Shown: in pieces, positions 19,078 through 31,062 of the stretch | Layout: each line of letters begins with the position of its first letter | Numbering within the stretch: position 1 is the first letter of the stretch | NCBI RefSeq assembly: GCF_027924405.1 | Contig: NZ_AP026978.1 | Span: forward strand, 7,192,001-7,256,000 | Length of the DNA: 64,000 bases | Direction of reading: 5' to 3' | Source: Nocardia sputorum | GTDB lineage: Bacteria; Actinomycetota; Actinomycetes; Mycobacteriales; Mycobacteriaceae | Notes under the pieces: generated by a model | Told to the model about the DNA's origin: nothing | The model's input: only the letters and a program-made list of their open reading frames with translations | Databases searched by the model: none | Position numbers and translations under genes: made by a program

Positions 19078-20060
19078 GTTCGCGCGTTCGTTCGACCTCC
19101 CGCCGGTCCAAGCCGGCGGGATGTCTGGTCGTGATCGGCGTGGTCCTGCTGATCGTCCTGGTGGTCCTGCTGTTGTGGTACCTGCTCGCGGGGCGTCTGC
19201 GTCCGCCCGGGCCGGGACCGAAACCGCCGGAGCGGCCGACTTCCCAGCCGGCCAGTTGCCCGGACGTACAGATGATCTCCGTGCCCGGTACGTGGGAGTC
19301 GAACAGTTTCGACGACCCGCACAATCCCACCGCGAACCCGGTGTCGCTGATGCTGAACGTCTCCGGGCCGATCGCCCAGCGGTTCCCGAGCGAGCGCGTG
19401 GACGTGTACACCGTTCCCTACGTTGCGCAGTTCTCCAATCCGATCGCGATCCCGCCGGACGGCCAGCAGTCCTACAACAACAGCCGGTCCGAGGGCACGG
19501 CGCGGATGGTCGAGACCATGGCAGCACGGCACCAGGAGTGCCCGCTGACCACCTACGTGCTGGCCGGGTTCTCCCAGGGCGCGGTGATCGTGGGGGACGT
19601 CGCGGCGCAGATCGGCGCGGGCAAGGGTCCCGTGCCCGCCGATCTGGTGCTGGGCGTGACGTTGATCGCCGACGGACGCCGTACCGGCGAGAACGGCCCG
19701 GGGCAGGCGATCCAGATCGGCACACCGCCGCCCGGTGTGGGTGCCGAAGTCGCGCTGAAGGGGTTGAACGTGCCCGGCATCACGATGACCGGTCCCCGTC
19801 AAGGGGGGTTCGGCGCACTGGCCGACCGCACCTACACCATGTGCGCGCCCGGCGATCTGATCTGCGACGCACCACGGGAGGCCTTGAGTCCCTGGAACAT
19901 CGTGGGCAGTGTGAACACGCTGGTCCGGGCGGCGGGGAACCCCGTGCACACCCTTTACAACAGTTTCGTCGTGGACGGCGACGGCACCACCGCCACGCAG
20001 TGGACGGCCAACTGGGCGGCGGGCCTGATCGAGGCAGCGCCGCATCCGGCCCATTCGTGA
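19074..20060 (+). CDS. Culp6-like membrane-anchored cutinase/lipase (Rv3802c-like)
   Basis: The 328-aa product has an N-terminal anchor (residues ~16-38, VIGVVLLIVLVVLLLWYLL), a Pro-rich linker and a cutinase-family alpha/beta hydrolase. The nucleophile elbow is AGFSQGA (Ser167); TMCAPGDLICD supplies the Asp region and PVHTLYN the His region. The position after the mycolyltransferases and before fadD32 matches Rv3802c, an essential phospholipase/thioesterase linked to mycolate control. The GTG start overlaps the stop of the lipoprotein gene. Confidence 0.9.
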   Translation: MSSRVRSTSRRSKPAGCLVVIGVVLLIVLVVLLLWYLLAGRLRPPGPGPKPPERPTSQPASCPDVQMISVPGTWESNSFDDPHNPTANPVSLMLNVSGPIAQRFPSERVDVYTVPYVAQFSNPIAIPPDGQQSYNNSRSEGTARMVETMAARHQECPLTTYVLAGFSQGAVIVGDVAAQIGAGKGPVPADLVLGVTLIADGRRTGENGPGQAIQIGTPPPGVGAEVALKGLNVPGITMTGPRQGGFGALADRTYTMCAPGDLICDAPREALSPWNIVGSVNTLVRAAGNPVHTLYNSFVVDGDGTTATQWTANWAAGLIEAAPHPAHS

Positions 20061-20230
20061 AAATTCACAGTCCGTGAGATACCCCGCACCCCCTTGGCGT
20101 GACAAGCGCAACTCGAGGTGGGTACCACGCTGTAAAGTGCGCTGGTGATCGCGACGCCGGACACCACCGCAGCGCAGCCCGAGGGCGGGCGTCGCGCCCG
20201 TACTCCCCTTACAGCCAGGAGCATGAGTTC

Positions 20231-21274
20231 ATGACAGAAGCCGCCGCACCGGCCACCACGGCGAGCCGTGACGCGGATGCTGCGTTGTCCGCGCTGGGCA
20301 CTCCGTTGCGCCCGTTCCGCTTCGCGGCGGCCGGCGAGGGAAACAAGCAGGAGGGCGGCGCGCGCAAGTTCGTGCAGACCGCTCAGCAGGCCGAAGAGTA
20401 CGGCTTCGACACCTTCGTGGTGCCCGATCACCTCGGCGAGCAGATCGGGCCGATCGCCGCGCTCGGCGCGCTGACCCAGGCCACCGAGCGGATCCGGCTC
20501 GGCACCTCGGTGCTGGCGAACGGTTTCCGCCACCCCGTCGTCCTGGCCAAGGACCTGGCGACCATCGACGTGCTGTCCAAGGGCAGGCTCGAGGTCGGTC
20601 TCGGCGCGGGCTGGATCAAGGAGGAGTTCGACAACGCGGGCATCGCCTACGAGTCGCCCGGTGTCCGGCTGGAGAAGCTGGACGAAGCGCTGACCATTCT
20701 CGACGTGCTGCTGCGCGGCCAGGAGTGCACCTTCGAAGGCAAGCACTACCAGGTCCGCGGCATCAAAGGCACCCCGCGGCCGCGGCAGGGCCCGCGCCCG
20801 CCGATCTGTACCGGCGGTGGCGGTCCGAAGATGCTGCGCCTGGCCGCCAAGCACGCCGACATCATCTCTGTCGTTCCGGTGACCACCAAGAACGGCAAGG
20901 GCCTCCTCTCCGGCATCACCATCGAGAAGGCCGTGGAAAAGGTGAATCTGATCAAGGAGGCCGCCGGAGACCGGTTCGCCGACATCGAGTTGAACTGGGC
21001 CATCACGGCCGTCGTGATCACCGACGATCGCGAGAAGACCGCGGAGATGGCGTTGTCGGCGTTGGACCGGGGACTGCACCCGAACCTGGAGGTCGACGTT
21101 CAGCTGTCCGTCGAGGACATCCTGAACTCGCCCTACGTGGCGATCGGGACATTCGAGGAGATCGCCGAGCAGATCCGCCGTGTGCGGGAACTCACCTCGA
21201 TGTCCTATGTCGGCGTGTTCCCCACCCAGATGGACGCGTTCGCCCCCGTTATTCCCCTGCTGCGGGACGAGTGA
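20231..21274 (+). CDS. LLM-class F420-dependent oxidoreductase
   Basis: The 347-aa luciferase-like TIM-barrel protein carries YGFDTFVVPDHLGEQIGPIAAL, RIRLGTSVLANGFRHP and GRLEVGLGAGWIKEEF, typical of F420-using members (MSMEG_2516-like group). The substrate is unknown. ATG 20231 is about 10 nt after CAGGAG; an in-frame upstream start at 20099 would add 44 unconserved residues. It lies between culp6 and fadD32, breaking the mycobacterial gene order. Confidence 0.85.
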   Translation: MTEAAAPATTASRDADAALSALGTPLRPFRFAAAGEGNKQEGGARKFVQTAQQAEEYGFDTFVVPDHLGEQIGPIAALGALTQATERIRLGTSVLANGFRHPVVLAKDLATIDVLSKGRLEVGLGAGWIKEEFDNAGIAYESPGVRLEKLDEALTILDVLLRGQECTFEGKHYQVRGIKGTPRPRQGPRPPICTGGGGPKMLRLAAKHADIISVVPVTTKNGKGLLSGITIEKAVEKVNLIKEAAGDRFADIELNWAITAVVITDDREKTAEMALSALDRGLHPNLEVDVQLSVEDILNSPYVAIGTFEEIAEQIRRVRELTSMSYVGVFPTQMDAFAPVIPLLRDE

Positions 21275-21464
21275 GCCGGTCTTCTCTGTAACATGACTCT
21301 GGTTTGAGTACATCTAGCCGATAAGCGGTCACCGCGCAGACCGCACAAAATCTGCAGGCTGGCTCTGCACTTGGAGCACCCGCGGGCGAAAGCGAGTCGG
21401 GGCCTCACAGGTAAAAGCGGCGATCTCGCCGTCTTGCTGCGTGTGCCTCGGAGGAGAAGAAGGA

Positions 21465-23378
21465 ATGGAAGAGACTTTCGACGACTACCTGGACGAAACC
21501 GGGAACATCCGCATTCCCGAGGATCACACCCTGGTTGATCACGTCGAGAAGCACACCCGGAACGACGCGAACACCCTGGCGTATCGCTACATCGACTACT
21601 CGCGCGAGCGCGACGGCGAGGCACAGGAGCTGACGTGGCGTGAGTTCGGTATTCGGCTGCGCGCGGTGGCCGCTCGACTGCAGCAGGTGACCAACCCGGG
21701 CGACCGGGTCGCGATCCTCGCGCCGCAGGGCTTGGACTACGTGATCTCCTTCTTCGCCGCGATCTACGCGGGCACCATCTCGGTGCCGCTGTTCGACCCG
21801 GACGAGCCCGGCCACACCGATCGCCTGCACGCGGTGCTCGGCGACTGTGAGCCCTCGGCCATCCTGACCGCGAGCTCCTCCGCGGCCGGGGTCCGGCAGT
21901 TCTTCCGCTCGCTGCCCGCCGCCCAGCGTCCGCGCATCATCGCCGTGGACGCGATTCCCGACAGCGTCGGCGAGAGCTGGGTGCGCCCGGACATCGCGAT
22001 CGACGACATCGCCTACCTGCAGTACACCTCGGGCTCCACCCGGGTGCCCGCCGGTGTGGAGATCACGCACCGCGCGGTGGGCACCAACCTGCTGCAGATG
22101 GTCGACGCGATCAACCTGGACTGGAACTCGCGCGGCGTCACCTGGCTGCCGCTGTTCCACGACATGGGGCTGCTGACGGTGATCCTGCCCGCGGTGGGCG
22201 GCAAGTACATCACCATCATGTCGCCGAGCGCGTTCGTGCGCCGTCCGTACCGCTGGATCAAGGAGCTGGCCGCGGTCTCCGACGGCGCCGGAACCTTCGC
22301 CGCGGCACCGAACTTCGCGTTCGAGCACGCCGCCGCGCGCGGTTTGCCGAAGAACGGCGAGTCGCTGGACCTGTCTAACGTCATCGGCCTGATCAACGGC
22401 AGCGAGCCGGTGACCACCTCGTCGATGAAGAAGTTCAACGAGGCGTTCGCGCCCTACGGCCTGCCCAAGACCGCCATCAAGCCGTGCTACGGCATGGCCG
22501 AGGCGACGCTGTTCGTCTCCGCCACCAAGGCCGAGGACGAGGCGAAGGTCACCTACGTCGACCGCAAGGAGCTCAACGCGGGACGGATGGTGAAGGTCGA
22601 CCAGAGCCACGAGGACGCGATCGCCCAGGTGTCCTGCGGTTACGTCGCGCTGTCGCAGTGGGCGACGATCATCGATCCGGAGTCCGTGGAATCCGGCGGT
22701 GGCCGCGAGGTGCCCGACGGGCACGTCGGCGAGATCTGGCTGCACGGCAACAACATGGGCATCGGCTACTGGGGTCGTCCCGACGAGACCGCGGCGACGT
22801 TCCAGAACAAGGTCACCGAGCGCCTCCCCGAGGGCAGCCACGCCGAGGGCACCGCGCCGGACGCGAACTGGATGCGCACCGGCGACTACGGCGTCTACTT
22901 CGAGGGCGAGCTGTACATCACCGGCCGGGTCAAGGACCTGGTGATCGTGGACGGCCGCAACCACTACCCGCAGGACCTGGAGTTCTCCGCGCAGGAAGCC
23001 AGCACCGCGCTGCGGCCCGGCTTCGTGGCGGCGTTCTCGGTGCCCGCCAACCAGCTCCCGGCCGAGGTGTTCGAGCAGGGCAGCCATTCCGGCTTGCAGT
23101 TCGACGCCGACGACGCGTCCGAGCAGCTGGTCATCGTGGGTGAGCGGGGTCCGGGTGCGGGCAAGGCCGATCCGCTGCCCATCGCCGACGCGGTGCGCGC
23201 GGCGATCTCGCAGCGCCACGGCGTGACCGTTCGAGACGTGCTGCTGGTGCCCGCCGGGTCGATCCCGCGCACCTCCAGCGGCAAGATCGCCCGCCGCGCC
23301 TGCCGGGCGGCCTATCTGGAGGGAACGCTGCGGGGTGGTTACACCCAGCAGGCTTTCCCCGATGCACCGGAAGAGTAA
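21465..23378 (+). CDS. fadD32: Long-chain fatty-acyl-AMP ligase FadD32
   Basis: It activates the meromycolic acid as acyl-AMP and loads it on the first ACP of Pks13. The 637-aa FAAL-type protein has the AMP-binding P-loop [15 protein letters not shown], the [10 protein letters not shown] motif, [16 protein letters not shown] and the C-terminal [12 protein letters not shown] lysine motif. ATG 21465 follows GAGGAGAAGAAGGA; the in-frame upstream start at 21441 is not favoured. It is followed by pks13 and accD4 in the conserved mycolate-condensation operon order. Confidence 0.95.
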   Translation: MEETFDDYLDETGNIRIPEDHTLVDHVEKHTRNDANTLAYRYIDYSRERDGEAQELTWREFGIRLRAVAARLQQVTNPGDRVAILAPQGLDYVISFFAAIYAGTISVPLFDPDEPGHTDRLHAVLGDCEPSAILTASSSAAGVRQFFRSLPAAQRPRIIAVDAIPDSVGESWVRPDIAIDDIAYLQYTSGSTRVPAGVEITHRAVGTNLLQMVDAINLDWNSRGVTWLPLFHDMGLLTVILPAVGGKYITIMSPSAFVRRPYRWIKELAAVSDGAGTFAAAPNFAFEHAAARGLPKNGESLDLSNVIGLINGSEPVTTSSMKKFNEAFAPYGLPKTAIKPCYGMAEATLFVSATKAEDEAKVTYVDRKELNAGRMVKVDQSHEDAIAQVSCGYVALSQWATIIDPESVESGGGREVPDGHVGEIWLHGNNMGIGYWGRPDETAATFQNKVTERLPEGSHAEGTAPDANWMRTGDYGVYFEGELYITGRVKDLVIVDGRNHYPQDLEFSAQEASTALRPGFVAAFSVPANQLPAEVFEQGSHSGLQFDADDASEQLVIVGERGPGAGKADPLPIADAVRAAISQRHGVTVRDVLLVPAGSIPRTSSGKIARRACRAAYLEGTLRGGYTQQAFPDAPEE

Positions 23379-23474
23379 TTGCTCAGGGGCGGCCTCGGAC
23401 CGACCATCGACGCTCGGCGCCGACCTTCCCACGCGCCGGGCGTCATTTCACGGTACGCCCGGTACGCAGACAGG

Positions 23475-23489
23475 TAGCTTGAGGAATTG
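23475..23489 (+). promoter_or_regulatory. Possible -10 element directly upstream of pks13
   Basis: TAGCTT (23475-23480) lies 9 nt before the pks13 ATG, partly overlapping a GAGGA that is only 4 nt from the start. This suggests pks13 may have its own near-leaderless promoter in addition to read-through from fadD32. Confidence 0.35.
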
Positions 23490-26400
23490 ATGGCTGACAA
23501 CGAGGGCACGCCCACCCAGACGACCGACACCCCGCCCGTGGAGCCCGTCGCCGACGCGGCGGCCCCGGCCGAGTCCGCGAAGGGCGGCGCGCAGACCGAC
23601 ATGTCGGTGGCGGAGCTGCGCGAGTGGCTGCGGCGCTGGGTCTCCGAGGCGACCGGGCAACCGATCGAGCAGATCACCGTGGACCGGCCGATGGAGGAGT
23701 TCGGGCTCGCCTCGCGTGACGCCATCGCCCTCGGCGGGGACATCGAGGAACTGACCGGCGTGATGCTGAACGCGACGATCGTGTACCAGCATCCGACCAT
23801 CGCCTCGCTGGCCGAGCGGATCATCAACGGCGAGCCGGACCTGCCGGAGGAATCCTCCGACGACGCGTTCTACACCGCGGGCTACCGCCCGGGCGAGGCG
23901 CACGACATCGCGATCGTGGGTCTGTCGACCCGGCTGCCCGGCGCGGGCGACACCCCGGAGTCGACGTGGGAGTTCCTCATCGGCCGCGGTGACGGCATCC
24001 GGGAACGGCCCGAAGGACGATGGTCGGAGTTCCTGGAGGAGCCGCAGCTGGCCGAGGCGATCGAGAACGCCAACACCAAGGGCGGCTACCTCGATCAGGA
24101 CGTCGTCAAGGGCTTCGACGCCGAGTTCTTCGCCATGTCGCCGGTCGAGGTCGAGCGGGTCGATCCGCAGCAGCGCCTGATGATGGAGCTGACCTGGGAG
24201 GCGTTGGAACACGCCAGGATTCCGGCCAGCGAACTCAAGGGCGAGCCGGTCGGCGTGTTCATCGGCTCGTCGGGCAACGATTTCATGCTGCTCGCGGCGC
24301 TCGGGCTGGGCAGCGAGCGCGACCCGAACGTGCCGGTGTCGGCCGAGGCCTACGCGATCATGGGCAGCGTCAGCTCCATCATCCCGAACCGGGTCTCCTA
24401 CTTCTTCGACTTCCGCGGTCCCTCGGTGTCCGTCGACACCGCGTGCTCCTCGACGCTGGTGGCGGTGCACGAGGCGGTGCAGGCGCTGCGCAACGGTGAC
24501 GCGGATCTGGCGCTGGCCGGTGGCGTGAACATGCTGCTCGCGCCGATGGCCACGCTCGGTTTCGACGCCAACGGCGGCGTCGCGAAGGACGGGCACATCA
24601 AGGCGTTCTCCAGCGACGCCGACGGCATGGTCCGTTCCGAGGGCGGCGGTCTGGTGGTGCTCAAGCGCCTCGCGGACGCCGAGCGCGACGGCGACACGAT
24701 CTACGCCGTGATCAAGGGGACGGCGGTCAACAACGACGGACGGTCCAACGGCCTGCTCGCCCCGAACCCCGACGCGCAGGCCGAGGTGCTGCGCCGCGCC
24801 TACCGGGACGCGGGCATCGCGCCTTCCACCGTCGACTACATCGAGGCGCACGGCACCGGCACCCTGATCGGCGACCCCATCGAGGCGGACGCGCTCGGCC
24901 GGGTGGTCGGCCGGGGCCGCGAAGCCGACAAGCCGGCGCTGCTCGGTTCGGCCAAGACCAACTTCGGTCATCTGGAGTCCGGCGCGGGTGCGGCGAGCCT
25001 GGCGAAGGTGATCATGTCGTTGCAGCACAACGTCATTCCGCCGAACATCAACTACGCCGGGCCGAACCCGTACATCCCGTGGGACCAGGCGCACCTGAAG
25101 ATCGTCGACGAGCCCACGGAGTTCCCCCGCTACAGCGGTAAGGCCACCATCGGCATCTCCGGCTTCGGTTTCGGCGGCACGAACGCGCACGTCGTCGTGC
25201 AGGAGTACACGCCTGCCGCCGACGCGGCCGAGAACCAGGCCCCGTTCTCCGAGCTGGAGACCCAGTTCGACGAGGACGCGCTGGACGAGACCGCCGATGC
25301 CGCCGCGGCCTCCGATGCCCTCGCCGCCGCGGCCGAGGTGGCGGCCGAAGCCGCCGCGCCCGCCGTCGAATGGACCGCCGAGCGCACCGAGCCGCTGCCC
25401 CAGATCCTGCCCGTGTCGGGTTACCTGCCCTCCCGGCGCCGCCGGGCCGCCGCCGAACTGGCCGACTGGCTGGAGTCCGAGGCGGGCGCGCGGACGCCGC
25501 TCGCCGATGTGGCGCGGTCACTGGCCAAGCGCAGCCATTGGCGTTCGCGCGGTGTGGTGCTGGCCAAGACGCACGAGGAGGCGATCGCCGGGCTGCGCGC
25601 CATCGCGGCGGGCAAGCCCGGTCCGGGCGTCTTCACCGCGGACGCACCCGCGGCCATGGGCCCGATGTGGGTGCTCGCCGGTTTCGGCGCGCAGCACCGC
25701 AAGATGGGCAAGCAGCTCTACCTGGAGAACTCGATCTTCGCCAACGCCGTCGACGAGGTCGACGAGCTGGTGCAGGACGAGGCCGGATACTCGGTGCGCG
25801 AGCTGTTCCTGGACGACAGCCAGGACTACAACGTCGGCACCTCGCAGGTCGGCATCTTCACCATCCAGATCGGCCTGGCCGCGCTGCTGCGCGCGCACGG
25901 TGCGGAACCCGATGCGGTGGTGGGGCACTCGATGGGTGAGGTCGCGGGCGCGTACATCGCCGGTGGTCTCTCGCTCGAGGACGCGGTGCGCGTGATCTGC
26001 GCCCGTTCTCGCCTGATGGGCGAGGGCGAGCAGATGATCAGCGACGACGACGTGCGCAACATGGCGCTCATCGAGTACAGCGCCGAGGATGTCGCGAACC
26101 TGCTGCCGGACTACCCGGACGTGGAGGTCGCGGTGTACGCGGCGCCGACGAACACGGTGATCGGCGGTCCGCAGGATCAGGTGGCGGCGATCGTCGCGCA
26201 GGTGGAGGCGGCGGGCAAGTTCGCTCGCGTGCTGCAAACCCGCGGCGCGGGCCACACCTCGCAGATGGATCCGCTGCTCGGCGAGCTGGCCGCGGAACTG
26301 GCCGGTATCGAGCCCACCAAGCTGAAGACCGGCCTGTACTCGACGGTGCACAAGGAAGAGTTCTTCCGCGCGGGCAGCGACCCGATCCACGACGAGGACT

Positions 26401-28760
26401 ACTGGGTCAAGAACATGCGCCACAGCGTGTACTTCACCAACGCGGTGAAGCTCGCGGTGGACGCGGGCCACACCACATTCCTGGAGCTGGCGCCGAATTC
26501 CGTCGCGTTGATGCAGGTGCTGGGCACCACCTTCGCCGCGGGCGTGCACGACGCGCAGCTCATCCCCACGCTCAAGCGCAAGGAGGACGAGTCCGCGGGC
26601 GTGATCGCCGCGCTCGCCCAGCTCTACGTGCACGGGCACAAGGTCGATCTGTTCTCGCTGCTCGGCCCGGGCGACTACGCCGACGTTCCGCGCACCACGT
26701 TCGTGCGCAAGGAGTACTGGCCGAAGGTGCGGCTGTCCGCGGGCGGCAACGGCCGGGTTCCCGGGGCGCACGTCGCGCTGCCGGACGGCAGGCACGTCTG
26801 GGAGGTGCAGGCGTCCTCGGTGACCGATCTCGCCGGACTGGTGCGCGCCGCGGCGGCGCAGGTGCTCAGCGACGTGTCGCTGGGCGCGGCGATCCCGCAC
26901 GCGCCGATCCCGGCGGCGGGCACGCTCACCACCACGCTCACCCCGCATCCCGGCGGCGCTTCGGTGCAGGTCCATGCCAAGGAAGGCAATGTCTTCCGCC
27001 TGGTGTTCGACGCGGTGGTGACCTCCGGCGCCCCGCTGCCCGAACCCGTTGTGGCCGAGCCGGTCCCGGCGGCGGCCGCGCAGCCGCAGAGCGACGCCGA
27101 CCTCGAGGTCGTGGAGACCTTCGGTGACCGGTGGGATCCCAACGGCACGCAGACCGTCGAGGAGCGGCTCGCGCTGATCGTCGCGGAATCCATGGGTTAC
27201 GCGGTCGAGGATCTTCCGATGGAGATCCCGCTGATGGAACTCGGCTTGGACTCGCTGATGGCGATGCGCATCAAGAACCGGGTCGAATACGAGTTCGACA
27301 TCCCGCAGCTGCAGGTGCAGGCCGTGCGGGACGCCAGCCTGCACGAGGTCGGCAAGGTGCTGCGGTACGCGATCGAGCACCGCGACGAGGTGCAGGCGAT
27401 GGCCGATCAGCAGGCCGCCGACAAGGCGGCGGGCGGCACGGGGGAGCTGGCCGTCGACGCCGATTTCATCGCCACCGCTCGCCAGGCCCTCGCCACGGGA
27501 GGCGATCCGGTCGCCGCTGTCGCGGGCGTTGCGCCCACAACGCCGGACGCCGCGCCGGAAACCACTGCCGCCCAGCCCGATACGGCTCCCGTCGCGCAAG
27601 CGGTCGCCCACACCGCACCGGCACCGGCCACGCCCGCGGCCGTCTTCGGCGGCGCGCAGCCGTCCGCCGACGAGGACGACGTCCCGCCGCGTGACGCCGC
27701 CGAGCGCCTGACCTTCGCCACCTGGGCAGTGGTCACCGGTAAGTCGGCCGGAGGCATCTTCAACACGCTGCCGATCCTCGACGAGGACACCGCGGAGAAG
27801 CTGGCCGCGCGCCTGACCGAGCGGGTCAAGGCCGAGGTCACCGTGGACGACGTGCTCGACTGCGAGACCATCGAGCAGCTCGCCGACATCGTCCGCACCC
27901 TGCAGGACAGCGGCGCGGACGTGGACGGTTTCGTCCGTCCGCTGCGGCCCCGGGCCGAGGGCTCGAACGCCGTGCCGGTGTTCGTGTTCCATCCGTCGGG
28001 TGGCAACACGCTGGTGTACGAGCCACTGTTGAAGCGGCTGCCCGCCGAGACGCCGATGTACGGCTTCGAACGGGTCGACGGCTCGATCGAGGAGCGGGCT
28101 CGCCAGTACCTGCCCGAGCTGCGCAAGATCCAGGGCGACGGTCCGTTCGTGCTGTACGGCTGGTCGCTGGGCGCGGTGCTGGCCATGCAGACCGCGCAGC
28201 TGCTGCGCGCCGAGGGCGCGGACGTGCGCACGGTCGGCCTGATCGACCTGGCCATCCCGACGCAGGGCGAGGACAACAGCCCCGAGGAGCGGGTGCGCCG
28301 GATCGAGCGTTATCAGGCGTTCGCCAAGAAGACCTATGGCGTCGACGGGGAACTGGATCGCGAACAGCTGGAGACGCTCGCCGCGGCCTCCGACGAAGAG
28401 CAGTTCAAGATGATCAGTGACCTGATCAAGATCAGCGGCACCAAGATTCCCGGTGGTGTGCTCGAACACCAGCGCACCTCGTGGATCGACAGCCGGCACC
28501 TCGCCCGGACCCGCCCCTCGCACTACGACGGCAACGTCGTGCTCTACCTCGCCGATCGCTATCACGACGGGATGATCGAGCTCGAGCCACGTTTCGCCGA
28601 TCGGGTGCCGAACGGCGGCTGGGACGAATACATTCCGAATCTGGAGGTCGTCCACATCGCCGGCGACCACCTGCAGATCATCGACGAACCGCGGATCGGG
28701 AAGATCGGAGCCGACCTGGCCGCGAAGCTCGCCGCGATCGAGGCGAAAGGGGCCAAGTGA
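23490..28760 (+). CDS. pks13: Polyketide synthase Pks13 (mycolic acid condensase)
   Basis: It condenses the meromycoloyl chain with a carboxylated C22-C26 acyl chain and releases the product to trehalose. The ~1756-aa protein has the domain order ACP (Ser75 in FGLASRD), KS (Cys319 in VDTACSST), AT (Ser814 in GHSMGEV), ACP (Ser1255 in LGLDSLM), an Ala/Pro-rich linker (~1340-1400), then a thioesterase (Ser1559 in YGWSLGA). Mycobacterial Pks13 has the same order and 1733 aa. All active-site residues are present. The ATG at 23490 follows GAGGA; a TTG at 23487 is adjacent. The stop overlaps the accD4 GTG. Confidence 0.97.
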   Translation: MADNEGTPTQTTDTPPVEPVADAAAPAESAKGGAQTDMSVAELREWLRRWVSEATGQPIEQITVDRPMEEFGLASRDAIALGGDIEELTGVMLNATIVYQHPTIASLAERIINGEPDLPEESSDDAFYTAGYRPGEAHDIAIVGLSTRLPGAGDTPESTWEFLIGRGDGIRERPEGRWSEFLEEPQLAEAIENANTKGGYLDQDVVKGFDAEFFAMSPVEVERVDPQQRLMMELTWEALEHARIPASELKGEPVGVFIGSSGNDFMLLAALGLGSERDPNVPVSAEAYAIMGSVSSIIPNRVSYFFDFRGPSVSVDTACSSTLVAVHEAVQALRNGDADLALAGGVNMLLAPMATLGFDANGGVAKDGHIKAFSSDADGMVRSEGGGLVVLKRLADAERDGDTIYAVIKGTAVNNDGRSNGLLAPNPDAQAEVLRRAYRDAGIAPSTVDYIEAHGTGTLIGDPIEADALGRVVGRGREADKPALLGSAKTNFGHLESGAGAASLAKVIMSLQHNVIPPNINYAGPNPYIPWDQAHLKIVDEPTEFPRYSGKATIGISGFGFGGTNAHVVVQEYTPAADAAENQAPFSELETQFDEDALDETADAAAASDALAAAAEVAAEAAAPAVEWTAERTEPLPQILPVSGYLPSRRRRAAAELADWLESEAGARTPLADVARSLAKRSHWRSRGVVLAKTHEEAIAGLRAIAAGKPGPGVFTADAPAAMGPMWVLAGFGAQHRKMGKQLYLENSIFANAVDEVDELVQDEAGYSVRELFLDDSQDYNVGTSQVGIFTIQIGLAALLRAHGAEPDAVVGHSMGEVAGAYIAGGLSLEDAVRVICARSRLMGEGEQMISDDDVRNMALIEYSAEDVANLLPDYPDVEVAVYAAPTNTVIGGPQDQVAAIVAQVEAAGKFARVLQTRGAGHTSQMDPLLGELAAELAGIEPTKLKTGLYSTVHKEEFFRAGSDPIHDEDYWVKNMRHSVYFTNAVKLAVDAGHTTFLELAPNSVALMQVLGTTFAAGVHDAQLIPTLKRKEDESAGVIAALAQLYVHGHKVDLFSLLGPGDYADVPRTTFVRKEYWPKVRLSAGGNGRVPGAHVALPDGRHVWEVQASSVTDLAGLVRAAAAQVLSDVSLGAAIPHAPIPAAGTLTTTLTPHPGGASVQVHAKEGNVFRLVFDAVVTSGAPLPEPVVAEPVPAAAAQPQSDADLEVVETFGDRWDPNGTQTVEERLALIVAESMGYAVEDLPMEIPLMELGLDSLMAMRIKNRVEYEFDIPQLQVQAVRDASLHEVGKVLRYAIEHRDEVQAMADQQAADKAAGGTGELAVDADFIATARQALATGGDPVAAVAGVAPTTPDAAPETTAAQPDTAPVAQAVAHTAPAPATPAAVFGGAQPSADEDDVPPRDAAERLTFATWAVVTGKSAGGIFNTLPILDEDTAEKLAARLTERVKAEVTVDDVLDCETIEQLADIVRTLQDSGADVDGFVRPLRPRAEGSNAVPVFVFHPSGGNTLVYEPLLKRLPAETPMYGFERVDGSIEERARQYLPELRKIQGDGPFVLYGWSLGAVLAMQTAQLLRAEGADVRTVGLIDLAIPTQGEDNSPEERVRRIERYQAFAKKTYGVDGELDREQLETLAAASDEEQFKMISDLIKISGTKIPGGVLEHQRTSWIDSRHLARTRPSHYDGNVVLYLADRYHDGMIELEPRFADRVPNGGWDEYIPNLEVVHIAGDHLQIIDEPRIGKIGADLAAKLAAIEAKGAK

Positions 28761-30301
28761 GCACGACTGCCGAAAAACTCGCCGACCTGCGTAAGCGCCT
28801 GGAACTGGCGCAGGAGCCGGCGGGTGAAGCGGGGGTGGCCAAGCGGGCGAAGAAAGGCATTCCCAGCGCCCGCGACCGGATCAACATGCTGCTGGATCCG
28901 GGAACCTTCGTGGAGATCGGTGCGCTGGTCCGCAAGCCGGGCGATTCCGCCGCGCTCTACGGCGACGGCGTCGTCACCGGGCACGGCCTGGTCGAAGGCA
29001 GGCCCGTGGCGGTGTTCTCGCACGACCAGACGGTCTACGGCGGTTCGGTCGGCGAGATGTTCGGCCGCAAGGTGGCCGGGATCCTGGAGTACGCGGCCAA
29101 GGTCGGCTGCCCGGTGGTCGGCATCAACGACTCCGGCGGCGCGCGCGTGCAGGAGGCGGTGACCTCGCTGGCCTGGTACGCCGAGCTGGGCCGGCGCCAG
29201 GAGCCGCTGTCCGGCCTGGTGCCGCAGATCTCGATGATCCTCGGCAAGTGCGCCGGAGGCGCCGTCTACGCGCCGATCAACACCGATGTGGTGGTGGCGA
29301 CCGAAGAGGCGTACATGTTCGTCACCGGTCCGAAGGTGATCCGCGAGGTCACCGGCGAGGACGTGAGCCTCGAGGAACTCGGCGGGGCGCGCAGCCAGGC
29401 GGAATACGGCAACATCCACCACGTGGCCAAGGACGAGACGGCCGCGTTCGAGTGGGTGCGCGAATACCTGAGCTACCTGCCGACCAGCTGCCAGGAGCAG
29501 GCGCCGATCGTGAACCCGGGTCTGGAGCCGGAGATCACCGACAGCGACCTGGAGCTGAATTCGATCGTCCCGGACGCCGACAACTCCGGGTACGACATGC
29601 ACGAGATCCTGGTGCGCATCTTCGACGACGGCGCTTTCCACGAGTTCGGCGCGTCGGCGGGCCGCAACGTCATCACCGGGTTCGCCCGGGTGGACGGGCG
29701 CAGCGTCGGCGTGGTCGCCAACCAGCCGATGGTGTACGCGGGCGCGTTGGACGCCCGCGCCTCGGACAAGGCAGCGCATTTCGTGCGCCTGTGCGACGCG
29801 TTCGAGATCCCGCTGGTGTTCGTCGTCGACACGCCCGGCTTCCTGCCCGGTGTGGAGCAGGAGAAGATCGGCGTCATCAAGCGCGGTGGACGGTTCCTGT
29901 TCTCCTACGTGGAGGCGTCGGTGCCGAAGGTCACGGTGGTGATCCGCAAGTCCTACGGCGGCGGTTACGCCGTGATGGGCTCCAAGCAGCTGGGTGCCGA
30001 CGTGAACCTGGCCTGGCCCACCGCGCGCATCGCCGTCATGGGCGCCGAGAGCGCGGTCAGCTTGATCGGAGCCAAGCAGATCGACGCCGCGCCCGAGGAC
30101 CAGCGCGCGGCGATTCGCCAGCAGATGATCGACTTCTACAACGCCACCGTGGCGACGCCGTGGGTGGCCGCCGAGCGTGGCTACGTCGACGCGGTCATCG
30201 AGCCGGCGGCGACCCGGCTGGAGATCCGTCGCGCGCTGCAGTTGTTGCGGGACAAGGATCTTCCCCGCAGTCCGCGCAAGCATCACCTGCTGCCGTTGTA
30301 G
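28757..30301 (+). CDS. accD4: Acyl-CoA carboxylase beta subunit AccD4
   Basis: This carboxyltransferase subunit makes the carboxyacyl-CoA extender used by Pks13. The 514-aa protein has the biotin/acyl-CoA carboxyltransferase halves: [14 protein letters not shown] and [12 protein letters not shown] oxyanion segments in the N half, [11 protein letters not shown] and [15 protein letters not shown] in the C half. The GTG at 28757 overlaps the pks13 stop (GTGA), giving translational coupling. The partner alpha subunit (AccA3) is not in the window. A 10-bp hairpin follows the stop. Confidence 0.95.
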   Translation: MSTTAEKLADLRKRLELAQEPAGEAGVAKRAKKGIPSARDRINMLLDPGTFVEIGALVRKPGDSAALYGDGVVTGHGLVEGRPVAVFSHDQTVYGGSVGEMFGRKVAGILEYAAKVGCPVVGINDSGGARVQEAVTSLAWYAELGRRQEPLSGLVPQISMILGKCAGGAVYAPINTDVVVATEEAYMFVTGPKVIREVTGEDVSLEELGGARSQAEYGNIHHVAKDETAAFEWVREYLSYLPTSCQEQAPIVNPGLEPEITDSDLELNSIVPDADNSGYDMHEILVRIFDDGAFHEFGASAGRNVITGFARVDGRSVGVVANQPMVYAGALDARASDKAAHFVRLCDAFEIPLVFVVDTPGFLPGVEQEKIGVIKRGGRFLFSYVEASVPKVTVVIRKSYGGGYAVMGSKQLGADVNLAWPTARIAVMGAESAVSLIGAKQIDAAPEDQRAAIRQQMIDFYNATVATPWVAAERGYVDAVIEPAATRLEIRRALQLLRDKDLPRSPRKHHLLPL

Positions 30302-30314
30302 CACCCGGAACACG

Positions 30315-30347
30315 ATCGGGCCGCACCCTTGTGGGGCGCGGCCCGAT
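30315..30347. terminator. Hairpin between accD4 and cyclophilin gene
   Basis: ATCGGGCCGC and GCGGCCCGAT form a 10-bp perfect stem between convergent genes and could stop transcription from both sides. Confidence 0.75.
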
Positions 30348-30369
30348 TCGCGTCGTGTGCGCCGAATCG

Positions 30370-30867
30370 TCAGCTGATGCCGGCGGATTCGATAACGACG
30401 TCGTCGACCGGAACGTCCTGGTGCATGCCGGCCGAGGAAGTGGCGACGCCCGCGATCTTGTCGACCACGTCGGTGCCTTCGGTCACCTTGCCGAAGACGG
30501 CGTAACCCCAGCCCGCCGGGTTGGGCGCGGAGTGGTTGAGGAAGGCGTTGTCGGCGACGTTGATGAAGAACTGCGCGGTGGCCGAGTGCGGGTCGTTGGT
30601 GCGGGCCATCGCGACGGTGTACTTGTCGTTCTTCAGGCCGTTGTTCGCTTCGTTCTGAATCGGGTCTTTCGTGCCCTTCTGGCGCAGCCCGGGCTCGAAG
30701 CCGCCGCCCTGGATCATGAAGCCGGGAATGACGCGGTGGAAGATCGTGCCGTTGTAGTGGCCCGCGTTCACGTAATCCACGAAGTTGCGCACCGTGTTCG
30801 GCGCTTTCTGATCGTCCAGTTCGAGCACGATCGATCCGTAGTTCGTCGAGAGATTCACCTTGGTCAT
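30370..30867 (-). CDS. Cyclophilin-type peptidyl-prolyl cis-trans isomerase
   Basis: The 165-aa cytosolic cyclophilin has the core motifs [31 protein letters not shown] and [12 protein letters not shown], with no signal peptide. ATG 30867 is preceded by GGAAAGGTGGG; longer in-frame starts up to 30969 add an Arg-rich unconserved stretch. It assists protein folding. It is convergent with accD4 and not part of the mycobacterial envelope gene order. Confidence 0.92.
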   Translation of the reverse strand: MTKVNLSTNYGSIVLELDDQKAPNTVRNFVDYVNAGHYNGTIFHRVIPGFMIQGGGFEPGLRQKGTKDPIQNEANNGLKNDKYTVAMARTNDPHSATAQFFINVADNAFLNHSAPNPAGWGYAVFGKVTEGTDVVDKIAGVATSSAGMHQDVPVDDVVIESAGIS

Positions 30868-31048
30868 ACGCCCACCTTTCCATTGTGGTCGGCGCCGGTC
30901 AGCAGGACGGGGTCGATTGGCCGTCCGCGGGGCGGCCGACGCGAATTTTCCGGCTCGTCGGCACACCATTCTGGCAGTCGGCTCCGAACATACTGAGGAC
31001 CCGCGATTTCTCCCGGCGGCGCGACGCCCGCGCGGACAGACGGGCAGC

Positions 31049-31062
31049 TAGCATTGCCAACC
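31049..31062 (+). promoter_or_regulatory. Candidate leaderless promoter -10 element of first emb gene
   Basis: TAGCAT (31049-31054) plus 8 nt leads directly to GTG 31063. The block AGCTAGCAT is shared, at identical spacing, with the second emb gene on the opposite strand. Confidence 0.65.

Noticed and set aside
25518..28670. 1050-codon - strand ORF opposite pks13
   Set aside because: Mirror frame of Pks13 codons; no motif or ribosome site despite its length.
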